Source: Salvator merianae | Lineage: Eukaryota; Chordata; Lepidosauria; Squamata; Teiidae | Assembly: GCA_003586115.2 (NCBI GenBank) | Contig: QVOM02000025.1 | Coordinates: 86,986,688 to 87,050,687 of the forward strand | Direction of reading: 5' to 3' | Length of the DNA: 64,000 nt | Shown: piece after piece, positions 58,190 through 64,000 of the stretch | How positions within the stretch are numbered: the stretch's first letter is position 1 | Layout: each line of letters starts with the position of its first letter | Position numbers and translations under genes: made by a program | Notes under the pieces: model-generated | What the model was told of the DNA's origin: nothing | Databases searched by the model: none | What the model saw: only the letters and a program-made list of their open reading frames with translations

Positions 58190-58345
58190 TATTTATTTAT
58201 TAACTTTATTTCTACGCCACCCTATAACTGAAGGTCCCAGGGTGAGTCACAATAAAAACATTATAAAAACAGATAAAATAGAGTGTCTCAAACAGTAACA
58301 GTGCCTGCGTGCAGAAGGAATGCTGTTTGCTCAGCCAATACCTTT
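58190..58345 (-). mobile_element. L2-type LINE 3' end, antisense
   Basis: Starts tgtatttatttattaacttt and includes aggtcccagggtgagtcaca, aacagtgcctgcgtgcagaa and gctcagccaata, the same order as 1-165 and 46175-46280. Confidence 0.5.
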
Positions 58346-58591
58346 CAATAAAAACTAAATAAAAAGCATAAAAGATATGCTATGTTAGATATACAGCCTA
58401 AGAGCTGAAAGCACTGAAATATATGAATAGCCCAGTGCCATCTTCTCTAACATGATATGGCCTATAATTCCAATGGTGATCCATCGCTGTGGTCATACCA
58501 TGCCTAGCTGGCAAACAGTGATGAAGCGTAGCTACACTGAAAAAATAAAATAGAACCTCAGGCCTTGATAATTAGTATTTGGACATCAGAC

Positions 58592-58940
58592 TAGAGATGT
58601 ACACAAACTAAAATTGTATATTTGGTTCACCATCGAACGGAACACCCATTTGTTCAGTTCAATGGAGAACCAGTTAATTGAACAAATGATTGTTCGTGTT
58701 TGATTTTGAGCTGGTTCAAAAACAAGCAACACCATCTTTTCCGTTGAAGAAAAGCCCTTTTCAAGGGTAAAAACGCAAACTGTTCAGTCAAATAGTTGAT
58801 GTTTGCAAGTGGGGGATTAGTTCGGTTCGATCGAATTTTTGCACATTGGAACTACTGAATGTTTGGTTCAATACGAACATTCACGAACTAACTGGTTCGT
58901 TACGAACCGCAAGCCAACCAAACCAGTTGGCGCATCTCTA
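58592..58940. mobile_element. hAT element, TAGGGATGTG family, copy 6
   Basis: The ends tagagatgtacacaaac and ggcgcatctcta are inverted. Flanks CATCAGAC (58584-58591) and TATCAGAC (58941-58948) match at 7 of 8. Confidence 0.8.
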
Positions 58941-59565
58941 TATCAGACTGAGCAAATAGAGACAGCTTTTGTACGAGGGCAGAATGAGCACTCTAAACGA
59001 AGATCGCTATAACAGTGGTCTTCATTAGTCTATTCATTGATGGCAGCATTGGTGATGTTCTGTTCACTCTCCTGCTGCTGCTCTAAGCAAGAGAAAGACT
59101 GAAACAGAGAAACTTTGTTCCCTGTTTCAGTTTTTCCATCTGGGGTCTCCTGGGGTGAACAGAGGAAGTGGCTGCAGAAGCTGGCCATCTTCTTGTGCTC
59201 TGCAAGGGACAGCAACTGACCAGGTAAATCGGGATGCTGCACCTTCACTTAAACCACTGAGGGAGCATTCTCAGAGTCCCCCCCAAGGTTTACAATTAGA
59301 GCACTCTGTGGAGAACTAATGACACAGCAAGAGCAATCAGGGTGCAGGATCCAGACTCACCCGGTTGGGCAGCTTTGGCTGCATAGATGTGTGGCCAGAG
59401 AGATTTTGCTGCAGTCCAACCTTAAGGCCCAGTGCGGATCCTACCATACATGCTACCTTGCATGATTTTTACTGGTTTCTTTTTAATGTATTATTGATAT
59501 GATCATTTTGACTAGGTCTTCCCTACTATGGAGAGTTTTATTTCTATTTTAAACTCAGGTAATTC

Positions 59566-59605
<40 letters not shown>

Positions 59606-59799
59606 TGTACACATATTTATTGCTTGTCATACAAATTATCATACAATCATAGAACCATAGAGCTGTGGCTGGAAGGGACCACAAAGATCATCTAGTCCAA
59701 ACCTTTTTTTTTTTGTAATGTTCACAAAAGCAAATTGAACCACCTTTGAGAAGTGACTAATAGTCCTGTAGCCATGAGATGTTATGAAACACCTGAATG
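58941..59799. other. No gene seen; microsatellite and CR1 end
   Basis: (TG)n then (GA)n at 59567-59606. Bases 59640-59706 (atcatagaaccatagagctg, ggaagggaccacaaagatca) are an antisense CR1 3' terminus. Confidence 0.6.
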
Positions 59800-59832
59800 T
59801 GTAGCCCTGCCATAATAGGAGCACATAACTAT

Positions 59833-60842
59833 ATACAAATTGATATGTATTCGATGAAATATAACTATAAGGGTTTCAAATACAGGGAATCTGACCAGAA
59901 TCCTGGACCCTGTAGAAACCAGATTTGTTCTGCTTATCTCTTGAATAAGTTAATCTGGCTGCTGAGAGTCAGCTCAGGAAATTATGCATTAATGGTTAAC
60001 AAAAGATTGGGCAACTATTTGGCCATCAAAACTAGTCCTATTGTTCAAGCCTACATCTTGAGAACTTCTCATTAAGAATGCAAATAACACAATTTAAGCG
60101 CATCAACCGGTGTAGTTGTCTGTTTATCTGTCTACGTGACAAAGCACACATCTTTGCTCAGCTAAAAGCAAGTTTCCTTCTTTTTCTACTTGGGAAAAAG
60201 AATTTTAAAAGTTCAGGTTTTTACTATTAGGAAGTTAGCAGGAGCTGAGTTAGCTAGGAGAAGAAGAAACATGAGTTAGCAGGAGAAGAAGAGACATTAT
60301 AGAGCAGAGGAAGAGAGAATCTCAGCACCATTTTAATATACAAATTGATATGTATTCGATGAAATATAACTATAAGGGTTTCAAATACAGGGAATCTGAC
60401 CAGAATCCTGGACCCTGTAGAAACCAGATTTGTTCTGCTTATCTCTTGAATAAGTTAATCTGGCTGCTGAGAGTCAGCTCAGGAAATTATTCATTAATGG
60501 TTAACAAAAGATTGGGCAACTATTTGGCCATCAAAACTAGTCCTATTGTTCAAGCCTACATCTTGAGAACTTCTCATTAAGAATGCAAATAACACAATTT
60601 AAGCTCATCAACCGGTGTAGTTGTCTGTTTATCTGTCTACGTGACAAAGCACACATCTTTGCTCAGCTAAAAGCAAGTTTCCTTCTTTTTCTACTTGGGA
60701 AAAAGAATTTTAAAAGTTCAGGTTTTTACTATTAGGAAGTTAGCAGGAGCTGAGTTAGCTAGGAGAAGAAGAAACATGAGTTAGCAGGAGAAGAAGAGAC
60801 ATTATGGAGCAGAGGAAGAGAGAATCTCAGCACCATTTTATC
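59833..60842 (+). repeat. 505-bp direct tandem duplication
   Basis: The unit starting atacaaattgatatgtattc at 59833 restarts at 60338 and ends at the phrase ctcagcaccatttta. The two units differ at only a few positions seen by eye, such as tgcattaatgg against ttcattaatgg. Confidence 0.95.
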
Positions 60843-61225
60843 TGGCTGAGAGCTGACTTTACTTCCCTCCTGAAATGGAGAGGGAACAGATTTTTCTAAG
60901 GAGCTGCTTGATCCTAATGCTTGCTTGCAGTTTCCTTTATTTTCCTTTTTGAGCTGATTTCACTTAAAGAGGGATTCCATATCTCTCTCCATGCCCCTTG
61001 GCAAAAGAGCTGTTTTTGTTTCTAAAGGAGTTAGGTTGTGGAGCCTCGTCCCCATCCCATTCTCTGATTTTTAGCCCATTTTACCTGCAAGAAACCTATG
61101 AATCTTTTCCCCAAAATTTTCCTTTTTGGCATGATGACGTTTTACCTGGAGAAGACTACAGATGGGTGAGATTTACTCCTTTAGTGCTAGGAACCTTCTC
61201 TAGTCTCCATTGCTAGCTTCTCCCA

Positions 61226-61227
<2 letters not shown>

Positions 61228-61279
<52 letters not shown>
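61228..61279. repeat. (CT)n microsatellite inside copy B
   Basis: About 26 CT units. Its counterpart in copy A falls in the assembly gap. Confidence 0.97.
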
Positions 61280-61284
<5 letters not shown>

Positions 61285-61723
61285 CCTCCCCCTTCTACCC
61301 CTTTTACACTCACTAACTAGGTTTCCTTACTTAGTTTGGAGCCAAGCCTTTTTCTTTTCCTTTTCCAAATGCCAAACTACCTATCCTACTTATGAAACTA
61401 GCTGATTCTAACAAATTACATTGTTTATTGCTATTTCTTTGGATTTCAATCTTTTTGCTGGGTCCTAAGAAAGATGCACCATTTTTTTCAAGGATTACCT
61501 CCTCTTTTTTTGCATTTTCTATGTCAATTTAGCGTTATTAAAACCATAACCGAGAAATCGATCCCTAAAAAGGTCTAAAGCAAGATATTTTGGGCAAAAG
61601 CTAATTTCCCCAAAACAACTAAAACCCCAGAGCATGGCCTTTAACAGTCCCCTTCTTCTTGATGTCCTCTGAAGAATAACCTGCATGGTTGAACCGATGA
61701 AGCAATAGTGAATGGTGTCCCAT

Positions 61724-61872
61724 GGCTGCATCCAGATATTGCCTACTTACTCTACTATATTTGGATATTATGGAGTAAAGCATGGTTATTCCAGAACAAA
61801 GCACTCCTGAGAGTCCTTTATTCTGGAATATCCAAATATAGCCGAATAAGTAATCAACCTCTGGGTGCAATC
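61724..61872. mobile_element. Hairpin MITE (family G), copy 4
   Basis: Ends ggctgcatccagatattgcc and acctctgggtgcaatc, arms tatttggatattatggagta and its diverged inverse. The centre is more diverged than in other copies. Confidence 0.75.
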
Positions 61873-62103
61873 TCTTTGAGCTATACTTTGGTCTGCTGAG
61901 AATCACAATTCTAAGTGATTCAGAAAGATCAAAGCTATGATTCCACTAGGAGGTTTGCTGCCTTCTTCATGATCAGCAATTTCCATTTGGGATTCCACAA
62001 TAGTGACTTCTTCCAGTGCAAGCAGACAAGCCAGTTTATGCAAAGGCAATCTTTTAGGGAACCTAGACCTGAACTGCAATGGCTCGAAATGCCAATATGT
62101 CTT

Positions 62104-62400
62104 AGAATTGTAGAATCATATAGTTGGAAGGGATCTCCAGGGTCATCAAGTCCAACCCCCTACTCAGTGCAGGATCCACTAAACCATTCCAGACAGACGT
62201 CTGTCCAGCCTCTGCTTGAAGACCTCCAGCGAAGGAGAGCTCACCACCTCCTGTGGCAACCTATTCCATTGACTGATCGCCCTTACTGTCAGAAAGTTTT
62301 TTCTAATATCTAGCCTGTATCTGCTCCCTTGAAGTTTCATCCTGTTGTTTTTAGTCCTTCCTTCTTGTGTAAGTATAGAATTATAGAGTTGGAAGGGACC
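62104..62400 (-). mobile_element. CR1 LINE 3' end, antisense
   Basis: Starts agaattgtagaatcatatag and continues with ttggaagggatctccagggt, ctcaccacctcctgtggcaa and cagaaagttttttctaatat, the inverse of 1450-1712. A short second terminus (agaattatagagttggaagg) follows at 62377. Confidence 0.88.
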
Positions 62401-63185
62401 TCTTAAATGGCACAGTTCAAATCCATTTGAGATTGGATCCTGAGAGTTTCAGCTGCAATATAAAATATAGTCCCCCACATCCTATTGTAAAATCTGTTAA
62501 GGGTGCAAGAATGTGTCTTTTTTAATTAGTAACCCTAAACAACATGAGATTGAACAGGTAGGACCTTCACTAGGATTCTGCAATGCAGAGTGGTCCAATT
62601 CAGGAAGCCAGCTTGCCAAATCTGTCCCCTTTCCAAGTATGGGCAGGCTTCATTACACTATTTGACAGCACATTAGGCTTTTTTAAAAAAATGTTTTTAT
62701 AACTCTCAGAGTCTGGACATACATTCTTTTTTACACCTGACGGACATCTTTTTGGGTAAAAATCAGCATTAACCCCAAAATATTTTTACTAGGCTACTGT
62801 GAAACTGCTGTTCAACGCAAATGAACTGCATAGAGAGGCTAAAGACCGTTGGGTGCTTCAGTCAAAAAACAAAGCTTCTCCATTGCACCTAGAACCTGGT
62901 ATGTGCAATATGGGTGAGACCCATAGAAACTGCACCATTGTCTAAGCGGCATCCCCCATTACTGCTGCCTTTGTGGGCAGAGCCATTTGTGTTTGTGTCA
63001 GTGTACAGGCGGGGCACACCACGCAACTCCATCCTGAAGGTGACAGTAATGGCAACCACCATGTGGACAATGGTGTAAGTTCCTCACTCGATTTCTGCAA
63101 GGCTCAGTTGCACAATATCTGGCTCCAGGCACCACAGAAAGACTGAGTTTGGGGGCTGAAGAATGCAACAGCCCTTAGCCTCTCT
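62401..63185. other. No gene seen
   Basis: Single-copy-looking intron sequence close to the exon. Confidence 0.5.
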
Positions 63186-63315
63186 AGATAGAATCATAGA
63201 TTTGGAAGGGACCTCCAGGTCATCGAATCCAACCCCCTGCAGGATCCACTAAACCATCCCAGACAAATGTCTAACCAGTCTCTCCCTGAAGACCTCCAGT
63301 GATGGTTCAATCATG
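63186..63315 (-). mobile_element. CR1 LINE 3' end, antisense, short
   Basis: Starts tagaatcatagatttggaag and continues to cctgaagacctccagtgatg. It ends about 100 bp before the ADRA1D acceptor. Confidence 0.85.
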
Positions 63316-63380
63316 TTGAACAGTGGTTCGGTGCAAACCTAATTTTTACTAGACAGTCCAAGTTATCTTCCTAGGATGTA

Positions 63381-63412
63381 CAACTGACCTTACCATTTTA
63401 TCTTTCCTTTAG
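63381..63412 (+). promoter_or_regulatory. ADRA1D: Splice acceptor of ADRA1D terminal exon
   Basis: A pyrimidine-rich run (tttatctttccttt) leads into AG at 63411-63412, directly before the split Gly codon. A branch-point candidate, ctgac at about 63384-63388, lies about 25 nt upstream of the AG. The position agrees with the known alpha-1 adrenoceptor intron at the TM6/loop 3 boundary. Confidence 0.85.
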
Positions 63413-63975
63413 GCTCCTTCTTTCCTTCTCTGAAACCTACAGGAACTGCCTTCAAGGTCATATTCTGGCTGGGATACTTCAACAGCTGCGTGAATCCCAT
63501 CATCTACCCTTGCTCGAGCAAGGAGTTCAAAAGAGCTTTCACTCGTCTGCTGATGTGCCAATGCCGCCGCAGGAAGAGGCCAATTTGGCGGGTGTATGAC
63601 AACCACTGGAGGGGAGCCTCTGTGAACGGGGGCTTCAGCCAAGATTCAGAGAGGGAGCCACGCTCCCGGATGTCCACTCTCAGCGGCTCGTTCAGGTTGA
63701 ACTCCAGCAGTAAGCGGAGAACGCTGAACTTCAAAAGATGGAGGATGCTCTCCCCTTTCCAAAAACCAGCAACCCAGCTGAAAGAAAAAATGAACAGCCT
63801 CTCACAGAAGATACGGGGAGGGTCCCTCAAAGGCGGCACGGTGGCCTCGTACAAAACAGAGGTGGAGTCGGTGTCCATCGGGATCTCCAACGAATTCATG
63901 GAGTGCATTGACTGTCAAATGTATGATGATTTAACAGACTCCGAGTCCTGTGGTCTCAAGGAAACAGATATTTAA
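63413..63975 (+). CDS. ADRA1D: Alpha-1D adrenergic receptor, terminal coding exon (partial)
   Basis: This exon encodes the last 186 residues of a Gq-coupled catecholamine receptor of the plasma membrane. The first two bases (GC) complete a Gly codon split by a phase 1 intron; the full-codon frame starts at 63415 and stops at TAA 63973-63975. Residues 1-12 are the end of extracellular loop 3 (SFFPSLKP at 1-8). Residues 13-31 are TM7 ([15 protein letters not shown]) with the NPxxY motif at 27-31. Helix 8 follows ([17 protein letters not shown]), with Cys48 and Cys50 as likely palmitoylation sites and then a basic run RRRKR. The tail motifs [27 protein letters not shown] and the terminal ETDI match ADRA1D from memory and not ADRA1A or ADRA1B. 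ETDI is the syntrophin-type PDZ ligand. The tail lacks the proline-rich stretch of mammalian ADRA1D and is Ser/Arg-rich instead. Exon 1 lies outside the window. The 3' UTR begins at 63976. Confidence 0.96.
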
Positions 63976-64000
63976 GGCTAACAGGGTTAACCCCTAGGGT

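Larger units (their letters stand above)
59800..61646 (+). mobile_element. 1.3-kb unidentified dispersed repeat, copy B
   Basis: Begins TGTAGCCCTGCC and ends GGCCTTTAACA. It is the inverse of 27880-29210, extended by an internal 505-bp tandem duplication; without it the length is 1,342 bp against 1,331 bp for copy A including the gap. No coding frame of note. TG...CA termini would fit an LTR, but no matched flanking duplication was found. Confidence 0.8.
1..63412 (+). other. ADRA1D: Inferred 3' part of ADRA1D intron 1
   Basis: Alpha-1 adrenoceptor genes have two coding exons, and exon 1 carries the N-terminus and TM1-TM6 in one open frame of about 1 kb. No + strand frame here has that length or GPCR motifs such as DRY or FxxCWxP. 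The 364-base gap is too short to hide it. The intron should therefore extend past the left edge and exceed 63.4 kb, unless the scaffold is misjoined. Everything else listed lies inside this interval. Confidence 0.7.

Overview
The window is vertebrate nuclear DNA, most likely from a squamate (lizard or snake) or a close non-avian reptile. The evidence is decayed CR1, L2 and L1 LINE fragments, tRNA-derived SINEs, a MIR core, a long GATA/GACA (Bkm-like) array and many small non-autonomous DNA transposons. The species assignment is an inference from repeat content.

One protein-coding feature is convincing: the terminal coding exon of ADRA1D (alpha-1D adrenergic receptor), + strand, 63413-63975. 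It encodes the end of the third extracellular loop, TM7, helix 8 and the cytoplasmic tail, ending in a PDZ-ligand motif. It starts behind a clear splice acceptor in phase 1, splitting a Gly codon, as alpha-1 receptor genes do after TM6. Exon 1, which should be an open frame of about 1 kb covering TM1-TM6, is absent. The simplest reading is that 1-63412 is the 3' part of ADRA1D intron 1, so that intron exceeds 63 kb. The other open frames, up to about 200 codons, look like chance frames, repeat decay or low-complexity translation.

Layout: 1-13 kb holds CR1/L2 fragments, two SINEs, a 40-bp minisatellite and the first palindromic hAT MITE. 14-25 kb has hAT MITEs, several GG-ended elements with 3-bp target duplications, the GATA array, a MIR core, an L2 reverse-transcriptase fragment and a GC-rich hAT nested in another element. 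25.6-34 kb has an antisense L1 end, hairpin MITEs, a 1.3-kb unidentified repeat containing a 364-N gap, and more hAT MITEs. 34-50 kb has TAGGGATGTG-ended hAT elements, nested MITEs and a CR1 cluster. 50-63 kb has CR1/L2 fragments, a SINE, a purine-strand tract and the second copy of the 1.3-kb repeat, inverted relative to the first and carrying a 505-bp internal tandem duplication.

There is no operon or gene system here. The main interest is the transposon archaeology: at least two hAT families with 8-bp target duplications, several hairpin families with apparent 3-bp duplications, datable nesting, and an inverted repeat pair whose second copy predicts what is missing in the assembly gap.
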